Shown piece after piece: positions 36,822-48,384 of a DNA stretch of 64,000 bases (positions are counted from its first letter, which is position 1; every line of letters begins with the position of its first letter). The DNA is from Nageia nagi (lineage: Eukaryota; Pinophyta). The notes below the pieces were generated by a model. The model made no database searches. It was given only the letters and a program-made list of their open reading frames with translations, and was not told the DNA's origin. The DNA is taken from assembly GCA_050084985.1 (NCBI GenBank), contig JBITNC010000001.1, positions 141,732,001 to 141,796,000 on the forward strand, written 5' to 3'. A program made the translations under genes and the position numbers.

Positions 36822-37835
36822 TTGATGAAAGGATCAGTAAAGGATGACCTTTATATTGTGGAACAAGTTCCTTCAAAGATGTGTCTTGCTGTAAATGTTT
36901 GTTCAAAGGGTAGTCTTTGGCATCAACGATTAGGGCACCTTAACCACAAGAGTATTCAAGATATGAAAAATCAAGAACTTATGGAAAGTTTACCTAATAT
37001 TTCACCCATAATTGGTCTCTATGAAAGGTGCATTATAGGAAAGATGAATAAACAAAAGTTTGAAAAAGATAAGGCAACTCAGGCTACTCATCCTCTTCAG
37101 CTTGTACATTTAGATTTGATGGGTTCGTTTCAGACTAAGTCTCTAGGGGGAGCTTCTTATGTTCTGACCTTCATTGATGACTTCAGCAGGATGACATTTG
37201 GTTATCTATTTGAGCACAAGGATCAAACTTTTAACAGGTTTAAAGACTTCAAGGCTCTTGTTGAAAATCAAACTGATTTTAAGATCAAGATGCTGAGATC
37301 TGATAATGGAGGTGAGTATAATAGCAATGAGTTTAATGACTATTGTGTTAAACATGGGATCAAGTGGCAATTCACAATCCCTTACACCCCTCAACAAAAT
37401 GGAGTTGCTGAAAGGAAGAATCAAACCATTATGGAAATGGCAAGGTGCATGTTGGGTAACCTTTCTAGTTTCTTATGGTGTGAAGCTGTTCACACTACTA
37501 TTTACACCCTAAATAGGTTTCCTACTAAAGCAGTTGAAGGTAAAACTCTGTATGAAGCATGGATAGGAAAGAAACCTAACATCTCACACTTTAGGGTCTT
37601 CAGTTGTGATGCATTTGCCTTCATTACCTCAGAGAAAATAAAGAAGTTGGATGAAAGATCAAAAAAATGCATCTTTGTGGGGTATGATAATCAGCATAGA
37701 GGTTACAGGCTCTACTCCTCATCCCATAAAATAGTCTTTATTTCTAGGGATGTCAAGTTCAATGAACTTTCTGAGGATATGACTTCTCATGCTAAGGTGT
37801 TTGATTCAGATGATTCTTCCCCTGCACCTAACTAG
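36822..37835 (+). pseudogene. copia integrase, nearly intact
   Basis: Open for 337 codons. The zinc-binding part has SLWHQRLGHLNHKS, then YERC where CxxC is expected, so one zinc ligand is lost by a G-to-A change. The catalytic triad is present: Asp in LVHLDLMG (about 37100), Asp in RSDNGGEY (about 37300) and Glu in NGVAERKNQT (about 37400). The C-terminal region with the usual FRVFSCDAF and KCIFVGYD.QHRGYRLY motifs follows to a TAG at 37833. It would insert the cDNA and make the 5-bp duplications seen here. Confidence 0.93.
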
Positions 37836-39493
37836 TTGGATGATAATGTAGGGAAGTCACCACAAGAGCAAAATTCTCCAGCTCAGAGAATTACAAGGAG
37901 TATGACCTTGAATAAATCTTTATTTGCCAAAATTGATAATACGAATGAGCCATCAACCTTCAAAGAAGCTTCCAAGCAAGAGTGTTGGATGGAAGCTATG
38001 AAAGTTGAGTATGAGGCGCTCATGAAAAATGAAACTTGAGATTTGGTTCCTTATCCCAATGAGAAAAATGTGATTGGAAATAAATGGATATACAAGGTCA
38101 AGTACAATTTTTATGGAGAAATTGAAAAATATAAAGCAAGGTTAGTGGCCAAAGGATTTGCTTAGAAATATGGTATTGATTATGAGGAAACCTTTGCTCC
38201 TATGGCCAAGATGCCTACTATCAAGATAATCCTTGCTGTTTCTACGGCTCAAGGATGGAAAGTTTTTCAACTTGATGTCAAGAGTGCATTTCTCAATGGT
38301 GACTTGGATGTGGAAATCTACTTGAATCAACCAAAAGGATTTATTCCAAAAGGTAAAGAGTCTTTTGTGTGCAAACTAAAGAAGTCTTTGTATGGACTTA
38401 AGCAAGCACCTAGAGCATGGTACAAGAAAATTTTATGATTCTTTGTAGATATTGGTTTTTCCAAGTGCTTCTCTGACTCAGATCTCTATGCACTCAATCA
38501 AGGAAAAGACGTGGTCTTAATTCTTCTTTATGTGGATATCTTCTCATAACTGGCAATAATATTGAAATCATCCAAGAGTGCATATCCAAACTGAAAGCAA
38601 CATTTGAAATGAATGATCTAGGTCTATTGCATTATTATCTTGGGATGCAAGTATACCAACACAAAGATTGTACTTATCTTAGTCAATCTAAGTATATATC
38701 AGACATCTTGCAAAAGTTTGGAATGGAGGAGTGTAGATATGCTGCAATACCTATTTCTCCTAGAATCATTGTATCTCTGAGCTCAGATTCTCAGTTAGCT
38801 AATGCTACAGCTTATAGGTAATTGATCAGTAGTCTTCTATATTTCACTATCTCTCGACCTGATATTGCCTTTGCAGTGAATCTGATGGCAAGATTCATGC
38901 AAAAACCATATGTTGAGCACCTCAATGCTGTTAAGCAAATCTTGAGGTATGTGGCAGGGACAAAGGATCTTGCTCTTAAGTATTCCAAAGTGCCCTTAAT
39001 TGTTCTCTTTGAGTTCTTAGATTCTGATTATGGGGGAGATAGAGATGATAGAAAATCAACCTCTACATATGTGTTCAGCATTGGTTCAGGTGCTTTCTCT
39101 TAGGCTTCCAAGAAGCAACCTACTATGACTCTTTCTACCATCAAAGCCAAATATTGAGCCATGTATGTTGCCACCCAAGAAGCTATTTGGCTAAGGCATC
39201 TTCTAAATGAAATTAGGTATGAGCAAAAAAGCCCATCTCTTATTTCTTTAGACAATCAATCGGCTATCTCTTTGGCTAAGAATCCTATGTTCCATCAGAG
39301 AACCAAACATATGGAAATCCAAGCCCATTTTATCAGGGAGAAGGTTCTAGATGACATCATACACTTGGAGTATTATCCATCTACTGTAAACTCTGCTGAT
39401 TTATTCACCAAGCCCCTTCCTAAAGCTTAGTTCAGCAAGCTTAGGGATTCTCTCGGGTTGGTGAAGTTTCCCTTAAGGGGGAGTGAAGTTTGA
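37836..39493 (+). pseudogene. copia reverse transcriptase and RNase H, with stops and a frameshift
   Basis: RT begins with KQECWMEAMKVEYEAL; the Trp codon of NETWDLV is TGA at 38037. VIGNKWIYKVKYN and KARLVAKGFA follow, with TAG at 38163 for Gln. FQLDVKSAFLNGDLDVEIYL (first catalytic Asp) and KSLYGLKQAPRAWYKKI are intact. The Y-V-D-D box at 38529-38540 has lost one base, giving YVD followed by a frameshift. RNase H continues through SRPDIAFAVNLMARF, a DSDYGGDRDDRKSTS segment, a TAG for Trp at 39101, a TGA for Arg at 39155 and MFHQRTKHMEIQAHFIREKV, with TAG at 39428 for Gln. TGA ends the frame at 39491. Confidence 0.93.
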
Positions 39494-39561
39494 ACTTTTG
39501 TTAGTGATGACAACTTCACCTCTAAGAGGCACTTTTGTTGTTATATAGTGTTGATTATGAT

Positions 39562-39660
39562 ATACCTCCATGGTAAGTTCACTCTATGTGAGAAACTTCT
39601 TGTACATTTTATACCTCCATGGTAAGTTTGCTCTGCGTGAGAAACTTGTTGTACAATTTT
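39562..39660 (+). repeat. 49-bp tandem duplication in the copia 3' untranslated region
   Basis: Two copies of ATACCTCCATGGTAAGTTCA.. at 39562-39610 and 39611-39660, a few bases different. They lie between the end of pol and the 3' LTR. Confidence 0.85.
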
Positions 39661-40230
39661 TTGAGCATATAATTAATCAATCAGTTTCATTGTTCAAGTA
39701 TTCATATGAGAAGATCTGGTATATGTCTTTAGGCATTGTACAGTCATCTATATGTTATGCTCTATTAATAATCAACACATGTCTATATACAATAGGTGAC
39801 TATGAGTGATGGCTTGGCATCTCCGTGATGACTTATAATGAACCATTGATCAGTTATTTATAAGATGGCATTATTTGATTCTCTTATTAATAAAATGAAT
39901 ATATGATACATCTAACTGATTTTGTTCATGAGTTGCTTGTAGCATGTAGGATCTTCTTCAGAAATGCAGGTTACTCACCTTATGTAAGCAAGCTCATGGA
40001 GACTCACATGTCAGCTTAAAGTTGATCGACTACTATGTATAGTGAAACCAGTTGTGGTTAATGATTGTATTGTAAACCATTTTGTCAAATGGTAATGTAG
40101 TGAGTCTCAAACTAGTTCTCAAAAAGACTCTCAAATATGTAAATGTTCTCATCTCCGCTTGTATCTCTATGGAGGAGAACTCTCTCTTACTCTCTCTCTT
40201 CTCTCTTCTACGCTCTATCCCAATATTGCA

Positions 40231-40241
40231 TTAAGGGGGAG
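40231..40241 (+). other. Polypurine tract of the copia element
   Basis: TTAAGGGGGAG abuts the 3' LTR; it primes plus-strand DNA synthesis. The same CAATATTGCATTAAGG.. context recurs at 23845-23866 and, inverted, at 56983-57003. Confidence 0.85.
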
Positions 40242-40730
40242 TGTTAGAATTTGTAATGAAATATTATGAATATCTACAATCCTTGTAAATTCAATTAATC
40301 ACTTAAAGGATATTTAGATACCTTAAGGGATTAATTGAATTCTTTATTATGTAAACTTTGACCTTACCAAGTGGTTAGTTGGTAGGTTAAAGTTAGGTAA
40401 TATATTTATTGTAACCCTAACCTTACCCTTGGGTTAAAGGGAGGTTAGGGAAGTGCTCTCATGCTATAAATAGAGGGCTTCTCCTCTTGTAAGATAACTT
40501 AGATTTTGAGTAAGATTACTCTACTAGTTTGTGTAGGAGAGAAAGGAATTTTAGTAAGAGGGTGCATAGTTTGAGAATTGAGATCTAGTTGTGGATGTAC
40601 TCCCAAGGAGGGAGGAACCACTTATATTGGTGTTATCTTGTGTGAATGGTGTTATTAGCTTGTAGATGTTGAATGATTAAGTTTCCTATAGTCTTGGACA
40701 TTGAGGATTAGTGTAGAACTAATTCCATCA
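40242..40730 (+). repeat. 3' LTR of the copia element
   Basis: 489 bp, TGTTAGAATTTG...ATTCCATCA, followed by the duplication ATAGT (40731-40735). About nine substitutions and no length change relative to the 5' LTR. Confidence 0.96.
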
Positions 40731-40735
40731 ATAGT

Positions 40736-41630
40736 ATATAGTTGGTTTTCTTTCAAGGTTAAATTGGTAATTCTTAGTAAGATGGTCATATTCAAAGCAA
40801 GATCTATAAAAAAATGAGAAATTCCTATAATCTAAAGTTTTATCCTAAGAAAAATATTCATCTTGTAGATTTATTATGATGGAGGATGGTAGGGGATAGC
40901 CAAGTATTATGTGGATACATATTCTAATGAATGAAACAACTTTTATTTCTTTGATTTTAGAAAAGGTACCCATGAAATTTCCTATGCCATTGCCTACAAC
41001 CTCAAATATTTTTTCATTATAGTGCTCAAGAGGTAAAAAAAATAAATGAACCCAAACCAAGGCTAATGAGAGAGTCTCTTCATCTAGTTTGAAGTTGGTA
41101 TGTTAAGGACTCGTGAAGAGTTTTCCCTTTCATTGAACCATAGCCCCTTTTAGAGGGAGAACTCCTTGTATATTTTCATAATAAATAGAGAAATGAAATA
41201 ATAATGTGATAAATGTATGGTATTTACCTCACCTCAAGTGTAGCAAGTGTAAGAGACTTAATCTTCTATGGCTAGAGAGGAGATCCTAATACTGAGAAAT
41301 TAATAGATCAATGGTTGGGATTCAAGCATTGCTATCCTATTGTAGACTCATTTGCTTCTCACCATGACCTTAAGGGTGGTGGTGGCTACAAGCATCCAAA
41401 CTCATTCTTTATGGATCTTGCTTTGGCCAATGTAGTTTATGAAAACTATTACATTAGATAGGACCATGATAAAATGCATAAGGATTCATAAGAATAGCAT
41501 CTTTGTAGGATTGGGTCGAATGGGATCTAAAGGAGCCCCTTGGACCAAGTACCATGGAACCTTTGCAAAATTTTCCCATGTTCAATTTTTTGGATTAGAG
41601 CCAATTTTTGACATTGATAATCCTTTTCTC
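40736..41630 (-). pseudogene. LINE ORF1 (DUF4283-like and zinc knuckle), upstream part
   Basis: The minus-strand frame at 41060-40845 reads VWVHLFFLPLEHYNEKIFEV, then VGNGIGNFMGTFSKI, ARICV-like FIRICIHI and PLPSSIIINL. This is the conserved block of the DUF4283 domain in plant LINE ORF1 proteins (nucleic-acid binding). It runs on into LDYRNFSFFYRSCFEYDHLTKN, a CCHC knuckle in which most Cys are now Tyr. Further upstream to 41630 are broken frames of the N-terminal part. The copia element entered just after the knuckle, at 40731. The rest of ORF1 lies at 31847-31300. Confidence 0.8.
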
Positions 41631-41639
41631 TAAGATCAT

Positions 41640-41945
41640 TATTGAAGAAATTTATTGTAGCAATATATTTTATCCTTCTTAAAGTATATGTAACATTATT
41701 TTCTTTCCCTTTGATATAATCTATGCCAAAGTTGTATTCACCTAAAAATGCCATCCACCTCCCTTTCCTTACATTAAGGTTAGGTTGGGTGAATATGTAT
41801 TTCAAGATTTGATGGTATGATTCTAGCTTGAATGGTCTTCCTAGAAGATAATGTTGCCATGTTTTGAAATCATGAACTATTGCAACCAACTTAAGGTCAT
41901 ATGTGGTATATTTATATTCTTAACCATATGAGCCTTCTCAATTCC
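41640..41945 (-). pseudogene. RNase H half of the gypsy pol gene split by the LINE
   Basis: Minus-strand frame YTTYDLKLVAIVHDFKTWQH, then YLLGRPFKLESYHQILKYIF, TQPNLN.RKGRWMAFLGEYN, and FGIDYIKGKENNVTYTLRR. This is the second half of a Ty3/gypsy RNase H. It continues to NFFNNDL, where the 9-bp duplication and the LINE begin. The same frame resumes at 27418 with IKRIKTYQLK, the usual link to integrase. Upstream of about 41945 the sequence stops resembling RT, so the 5' part of this element is missing or displaced. Confidence 0.88.
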
Positions 41946-43901
41946 ATTTTCATCTTAAATATTTGATATTTTAATTGATCTGAAAACCATTCTATTTATC
42001 CTATGATATTTCTCAAGTTACATCATGCACAAATTACTTTCGATAAACCATGAATAAAGAATCAAAATTATATGTAAGTGAACAAAACTAATAGAAACTA
42101 ATAGATTAGATGACTGATACAACTTTAATAGATTGAGCAAAATAGACTAAATATAAATGAACATAAATGATTGAAAATAAAATATGATCATAAAATGCAA
42201 GTGTAGTATATTCTAAATGAGAATATATAACTAGCCTATATAAAAATGTAGTCTTATCTATAGAACCTCAATAGATGATATAAAAAACTCTCAAGTTTGA
42301 ACTCAAATAATATTACAATAACCTTTGTAATATTAATTAACTCTCATGAGTGAAAGCATAAACACAATCATGTTTATAATAGTTAAACTCTCCACCATAT
42401 CACCCAAGATCTTAAGATTGGGTTTAACCAAATATCCATAATAAATCAATGAAGCAACCTTTGAGCAAGAATCAATATATACTCATTGAGTAATAAACTA
42501 GTATGATATTTTTGTAGAAAACACACACTCTTTTAATAATTAATACACAACATAAAAAATGAACTTTATGTATATTATGATAGAATATTACACTACTAAC
42601 ATATGCTCATAGAGCTCAAACATTCTATATCCTACATTGCTCTACATATTACTCATTCTACTTATTAGAATTGAAATCGATACATGCTTATATATTTCAT
42701 TGTTATAACTAAAATAGACACACACTATTGAGAGAAATCCTCTCAAGGCTAATCACAATCCAAACCAAGATTAATAGTCCACTTGAAAATAGCTCTAAAT
42801 CCTATCCAATAGTACTCTAAACATATTAGACTATAATCTAACAAATCCAAGATAGTTGATAGAGAAAGATAAACATAGACTTTTGGTCAAAGTTAACCAA
42901 AACAAGCTAAAACTAGAAAATACTATCAAAATATACATCCTTTAAATAAATGTGCATCATCTAAAGAAATACGCTCATATTTAAGAAATGCATAAGGTCT
43001 CAAACATGTGGGTATTTTGGTGAATAAAAATGTGGAGTTTATCTATGTTAAATTTCTAGAATATTTGACACCAATCATGTAGAAGGTGAATACAAGGGCA
43101 TATCTAATGAAATGTAGAGGATCATTGCATTTCTAGGAAGAGATATAAAAATCTATTTTTGAGGTTAAATTTATAAGCCAAGTTGTTCAAATTTACAATA
43201 TTCTCCTCCTTGATGCTAAAGGAACTTATTCTATAATTTTAGAAGCACACATATTGGAAGAAATTAATTCTTTTTCATTTTCTCCAATTTTAGATCAAAA
43301 AATTCAAAAAGCATTAAAATTGGTGTTGGTACTCCTTGCACTTTCCATGTAGGCTTTCATCATTTTTCTATTTCTTCTTATTGTAAATAATTGACTTTCT
43401 TTTGATGAGCTACTCCTCCTTCATCAAAAGCTTCGTGTAGTATCATTTCACCAATGTCAATATCAATGGTTATCAACAACCATTATTTCTCATCTTTTCT
43501 TACATCTCTACATCATATTCCCAAAGTAGTGTATTTATAACAATTAATCATCTCATATAAATGATTAAACCTTACATATTTATACACAAAATTTCAAATA
43601 ACATATATACATGATATTACTTATTACATATGTAATAAGAAAATAATATTCCTTGCAAAAATCATCACTCCTCACTGTTGTTGCACATTTCTCCTTCTTC
43701 CAAGGAGTTTTAGCCAACATTGTCTTCACCTCAAGAAGAGAGGTCTTCATGGTTGTCTTCATAAGACAATCTTCAAATTCAAATTTTATTTAAAATGATG
43801 TCTTGATAAGATATTTTCTATCTTTTTTATGTATAAAATCAATCTCAATTTTTTCCATAAAATATATAATCAAATCATTAGTATACAAATCAAATAGCAA
43901 C
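41946..43901. other. No gene recognised; AT-rich
   Basis: Short frames only on both strands. It should contain the RT of the gypsy element if that were intact, but I see no RT motif, so a deletion or another old insertion lies here. Confidence 0.5.
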
Positions 43902-44593
43902 TGTCATTTTTTCAAAATCACACTCTGGAAGGGGTAAAATTACTTATACTATTTATTTTTTCTCTTATTCATTCATTCATTCTTAAATCAAATTCTTCAT
44001 TTAATTACCACCTCTTCCCTTTATCTTATATGTAAATACTTACGTATGTTGAGTCCTTGTTTTAAATAGTTATGTATATTATTGGGTCATATTTACATTA
44101 CCAGGTCTTAGTCTTATACACATTTGTTAAAACCACCATTTTGTTTAGGTGGGAATTATTTATATATTCATTTGAGTTAGATCCAGGAATTGTATATTGT
44201 CCATGATAATGAATGTCAATCTTGTAAAACTAACTAAGTATTTTTCAAGTCTTATTACTAGGTGTTCTTGTATATCAATTATTTATGTGTCAAAGGTCAA
44301 TTTCAGGCTCTATTTCAAGTCCTATCACTTAGGGTTCAATCTTGTTTAAATTTGGGGGTTATTTATGAGTAGTATTTTAAAGTAAATATGAGTTATTATT
44401 GAGTCAAATCAATCAATAGGTAATGTTGTAGAGCCCACAAATTTTTAGAGAAAAGGTTGTATTGTACATCAAAAATCAATAGACACTTAGTTAGTCCATT
44501 AGCAAGTGTTACCAAAGAACCAAGTAGTGGAAGATATTTCAATGAGTTCATTCTATAGATCCCATCAACTTTGAATGATGATGTCACACCTTT
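43902..44593 (+). repeat. Left part of the Tat-like 5' LTR (copy B)
   Basis: Starts TGTCATTTTTTCAAAATCACACTCTGGAAGGGG and aligns with 8225 to about 9008 (ATTGGGTCATATTT.CATTACCA.GTCTTAGT, ..GATGATGTCACA). Similarity breaks at about 44593. The right part of the same LTR resumes at about 51993, so it was split by the intervening repeats. Confidence 0.65.
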
Positions 44594-46665
44594 TGTAATG
44601 CATCCACTTATTTTAAAAGAAAAAAACCCTAAATTTTAGACCTAATTTTTTTAATTAGTTTAACACTTGATATTCTAGGAATGAACCAGGCAATCCCACA
44701 TGAGTTTAATAATGTTACTAGCTAGTTCAACACTCTTCAAAACTCACTAATTGAGAAGATGCCTCAAAAGTAACCTCACTATTCCTATTCAACATCCCAT
44801 GTGCAATAGTCTTTCTAGTCATGACATAATGGTTTTCTACTTGGGACCATACCACCCAAGATACTGCACTTCCACTAAGTTAGCATTGACACCTCATGAT
44901 AACTCTCCATCTCATAGGAGAAGATAGCTTATCCTAGTCAAGCTTCCATATGAGTGGGTATCATTGCCTATAGAATAATCATCATACCCCTTTCTACTAA
45001 CTACAAGTGGTATGAATTCTAGTTACCCTCACTCGATAATATAAGTTTTTCTAATTGCTATCTCCACTTGACTCATCTGTTGGAGAATATGAGTTACTTG
45101 CCTACCCATAACTATTGGCTAAGCCCACCATGTGGTTTGATATCCCCATGCCCATAACTTGGGGAGCCAAGGATATTAAATAATAAACTCAAGTGGTTAT
45201 TTAGTCTAATTTAATATTAAGTGTGTTGAAAAAAAGAACCACCCATATCCTACTAGCCATAAACTAATATTTCTAAACAATGAAGTGGGTATAAGACACC
45301 ATTCATCTTTACCCATGAGATGTACATTGAAATTTTTGGTTATAAGCTTACTTAGGAAGTCACCTAGTTTTATTTGTCCCATACGTATTGTATTGCATAT
45401 ATGAATCTAGTTTTTAAAAGTTATCTAGCATACATAAGGTATCAAGTCATGAGGAAAGATCTAGTCACTATTGCTACAAAAGTAATGCAATGCTAAGTGG
45501 TCCTCATGTAAGGAATATTCCTTTTATTTGTCATCTAGCAAGGTAAGTTTAATTTAGCAAAGGTTCTCGATTATTTTCTTGCATTCATCCCCATGGATCC
45601 CAAATGATCTCATTTAATCCCATTAGATCCCATTTGTACCCATTTTGATCCCAAGAGTTGCTAAAGTTTTCGCAAATGATCATGAATTATCATTTTGAAT
45701 CTTAGTTCAAATTTAGGATTGATTCTAAGTTGGGATAATTTTGGATTTGTTGAGATTAATAACCTACCTTTATAGGAATATATGCTTCATTATTTGTAAT
45801 ATCCATTAACCATTTTCACATAAAAATAAATATTAATTCCAACATCTATCTAATTAAAACATTAATCATAACATGTAACAGTTATAATATTGTTCATAAG
45901 AAAACTCATTAAATACACAAAATTACTTACTTTTCATTTGCCATTCATTATACTAATATAGATAAATATAATACAATCCTTATTGATCATTTCTAAGTTA
46001 ATAATTAATTATAATAAAGATTGAATGAATATTCCTCATAACTTCATTTGTCAACATCTAAGATAATGAAAAACCTTTCATAAACTTATTACAAAGGACA
46101 TTAATACATCATAAGGCTAATACAATTTAATGATTTGTTAATTCATCATCATCTCCTAATAAAAATTAAGTATAACATGTTACTTAGTAATTCATCCTTT
46201 TCCTTGTCATGGAACACATCCATTGATCTATAAACAACGAGCTTCGAGAATTAAGCATCTCCATCAATCTTCGAGCAATGAGCATCTTCATGAACCTTTA
46301 GTGTATGAATCGAGTACTAGGAGGAGGATGATTAGGACAACCCTTTTTAATTGACCATTTATACCTAAGAAGGGTTTTAGGTCCTTTATGAACTACCTTC
46401 TTTCCTTGGTCATGCAAAAATTCATCTTTTGATATCATTCCAATAATTGATCACTTTATTATTTTATTTAATTATTATTTAAATTTCAATTCATTCTTAT
46501 AAACCTCAAGAAGCTTGAACATCTTTCCTATGTTATTCCATTTAATTTAATTCTTCAAAACTTATTTAACTATTTGTGATTTATTTTGTTACTTCATATT
46601 ATAACTTTGTATTATGGTCAAATAATTCTTAATCAAATATTTTAATTTAATATCAAGACATTACA
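44594..46665. repeat. Possible LTR or terminal-repeat element (TGTAATG..CATTACA)
   Basis: Bounded by the 7-bp perfect inverted ends TGTAATG (44594-44600) and CATTACA (46659-46665), which is common for long gypsy LTRs. No matching duplication flanks it (CCTTT on the left, CCATA on the right), no second copy is present, and no protein is encoded. Kept as a tentative boundary call. Confidence 0.3.
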
Positions 46666-46886
46666 CCATACAAGAATTTATTAACCATTACTTATTTAAC
46701 TTATTTCTAACTTAACCCTCTCTTATTTTTTACCATACTAATTTTATTATTTTTAATACTAACCTTTAGTATTATTAGTGTATTTATCATGATACTATAC
46801 TAAGGCATGTATAGTATAAAATTTACTCATCATAATCAAATTCCAAGTAATCATTTAATATAAAAGTAAATCAAATAGATTTATAG

Positions 46887-47159
46887 TCATACCTCTACAA
46901 GAGAGTCTAAAAAATGTTCAAAGTGCACCATCACTTTGGGTTTATAATACCAATCTATGCATTTTCTATCATAGTATGTCAACAAAGGTTTAATTAAAGT
47001 ATTGACAAAGAAATATTGATGAAGCAACAATGGTTTAGGAGAGAATAAGGATGGTATTTCATAGGCATTCATACTCAGCTCCCTTTTTATTATCTCTCCA
47101 TATTCTATTGGAACCCAATAATATGCACCTTCATGGAATATTACCATCATGTTGATCAA
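46887..47159 (-). pseudogene. Unrecognised ORF fragment
   Basis: A 90-codon minus-strand frame starting without an ATG at its first codon. It has protein-like content (EGAYYWVPIEYGEII..EL, then YYDRKCIDWYYKPKV, VHFEHFLDSLVEV). It may be a piece of a retroelement accessory ORF. No family recognised, and no similarity to the copia or gypsy domains in the window. Confidence 0.3.
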
Positions 47160-47226
47160 GCAAATGAGGTTTTAGTATGTTTCAAGGTTGACACAAAATT
47201 TGGCCTATTTTCTATTACTTGTGTCT

Positions 47227-47231
47227 CCATG
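47227..47231. repeat. Target-site duplication, left copy (tandem LTR element)
   Basis: CCATG directly before the first LTR. The same five bases follow the last LTR at 49935-49939. Confidence 0.88.
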
Positions 47232-47579
47232 TGTTAGGTCTCTATACTACTCATGTAGCCCATATATTGTTATTATGTGTCCCATAGAAGTCCACTATGG
47301 TTATTATTATTCCCTTACATTATTATTGTTATGTCGACTAGTCTCCTTTCATTGTAGTGGCACTCCTTGGACTCCTATATATACTAAGGAGGTATTATCA
47401 TTTGTATTGTCTATTGTTGTGTAATTAATGTGATGTAAAGGAGGTTGCCCCCTCGAAGTGGCTTATTACAAAGGAGTTTGCCCCCTCAAAGTGGCTTATT
47501 ATATATTCTATCTCTTATTCAACATGTTGAGCTCTTTCTCTCATTATTTTATGCTATTTTGGGAACTATGTTCATAACA
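47232..47579 (+). repeat. LTR 1 (348 bp)
   Basis: TGTTAGGTCTCTATACTACT...TTCATAACA. It lacks the ATTATTATTGTTATGTCGGC-type duplication of about 24 bp present in LTRs 2 and 3. It has a tandem 33-bp block (AAAGGAGGTTGCCCCCTCGA.., 47437-47502) shared with the others. Confidence 0.92.
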
Positions 47580-47581
47580 TT

Positions 47582-47593
47582 TGGTATCAGAGC
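47582..47593 (+). other. Primer-binding site 1 (initiator Met-tRNA)
   Basis: TGGTATCAGAGC, a perfect match to the standard plant initiator Met-tRNA site, two bases after LTR 1. Confidence 0.93.
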
Positions 47594-48370
47594 AGACGAT
47601 TCTACGGTTTCATGACTCAAAACTAGTCATTGCAGCATTTTCACTACCAATTTGTTTTTGAAAGGTTTTAGATTCTTAAATTTATTGAGTTTTTATAAGA
47701 TATATCGAAGAAGTTTTAGTTCAAATTTCAGCTCCTAATTCGCTATATTTTGCACATTACACTTGGGGGAAGTTAAGGTTTGTGACTAGTCTCAAAAGTA
47801 GGTTTGAAATAGGTGTTCTAGCTAAAAAGTGTATATCTGAAGTTTTATAGCTCCAAACTAGGTGAAACTTATTGTATTGGTTAGGGTACAAACTGAATTT
47901 TATCTATTACAATTTTCAAGGTCTAAGAATAAACAAGTGACACATGGAACTTCGTACAAGTTTGCTCTTCTAAAAAATCCAAAAATCAGCACATTTTGTG
48001 AAAGTTGCAACCATTTCCTCTTGCAATATTAGAATTTGATGAAATATATGGAATTGAAAAGAAGAAATCTGAGGTTACCATAGGTAGACACTTTAGAATC
48101 TAAAGGTCCAAAATTTTAGATTTACATTAGTTGGAAGGTCAGATAATAGAATAGTCTCCAAATCACAATTTAAAAAGCACTACATCCCGAGGAATTATGG
48201 TCTCCTACAATGTACTTACAGTATACCAACAGCCTTAGAGATGGATTTTAGGATGGCAAGGAAGATTGAAAGTAAAAATATAGCAATGGTTGAATATTCC
48301 ACATGGTAAGATGAGAAATTTCTACAAAAGCATCCAAAACTACTAAAATGTTGAGGACAACATTGTTTTT

Positions 48371-48384
48371 GAAGGAGAGGGGCA
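48371..48384 (+). other. Polypurine tract 1
   Basis: GAAGGAGAGGGGCA directly before LTR 2. Confidence 0.85.

Larger units (their letters stand above)
31848..40730 (+). mobile_element. Full-length Ty1/copia element (8,883 bp)
   Basis: Two LTRs of exactly 489 bp (31848-32336 and 40242-40730), a 5-bp duplication ATAGT on both sides, a primer-binding site, a purine tract, and gag, protease, integrase, RT and RNase H in copia order. The LTRs differ at about 9 of 489 positions (near 98% identity), so this is the youngest insertion in the nest. It sits inside the LINE at 27419-41630. Unusual is a leader of about 3.2 kb between LTR and gag. All coding parts are broken, so it cannot move by itself. 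Confidence 0.95.
27419..41630 (-). mobile_element. L1-type LINE (about 5.3 kb without its own insert)
   Basis: Flanked by a 9-bp duplication (27410-27418 and 41631-41639). At its 3' end (left, because it is on the minus strand) is an A-rich tail, seen as T-rich sequence at 27419-27460. It contains an ORF1 with DUF4283-like and CCHC motifs and an ORF2 with endonuclease and reverse transcriptase. The copia element at 31848-40730 interrupts ORF1. Subtracting that element and its 5-bp duplication leaves 5,324 bp, a normal full length for a plant L1, so this insertion was probably near full length. Confidence 0.9.

Noticed and set aside
44594-46665. TGTAATG..CATTACA unit as a complete solo LTR
   Set aside because: Flanks CCTTT and CCATA do not match, and the Tat-like LTR does not resume directly after it; kept only as a tentative repeat.
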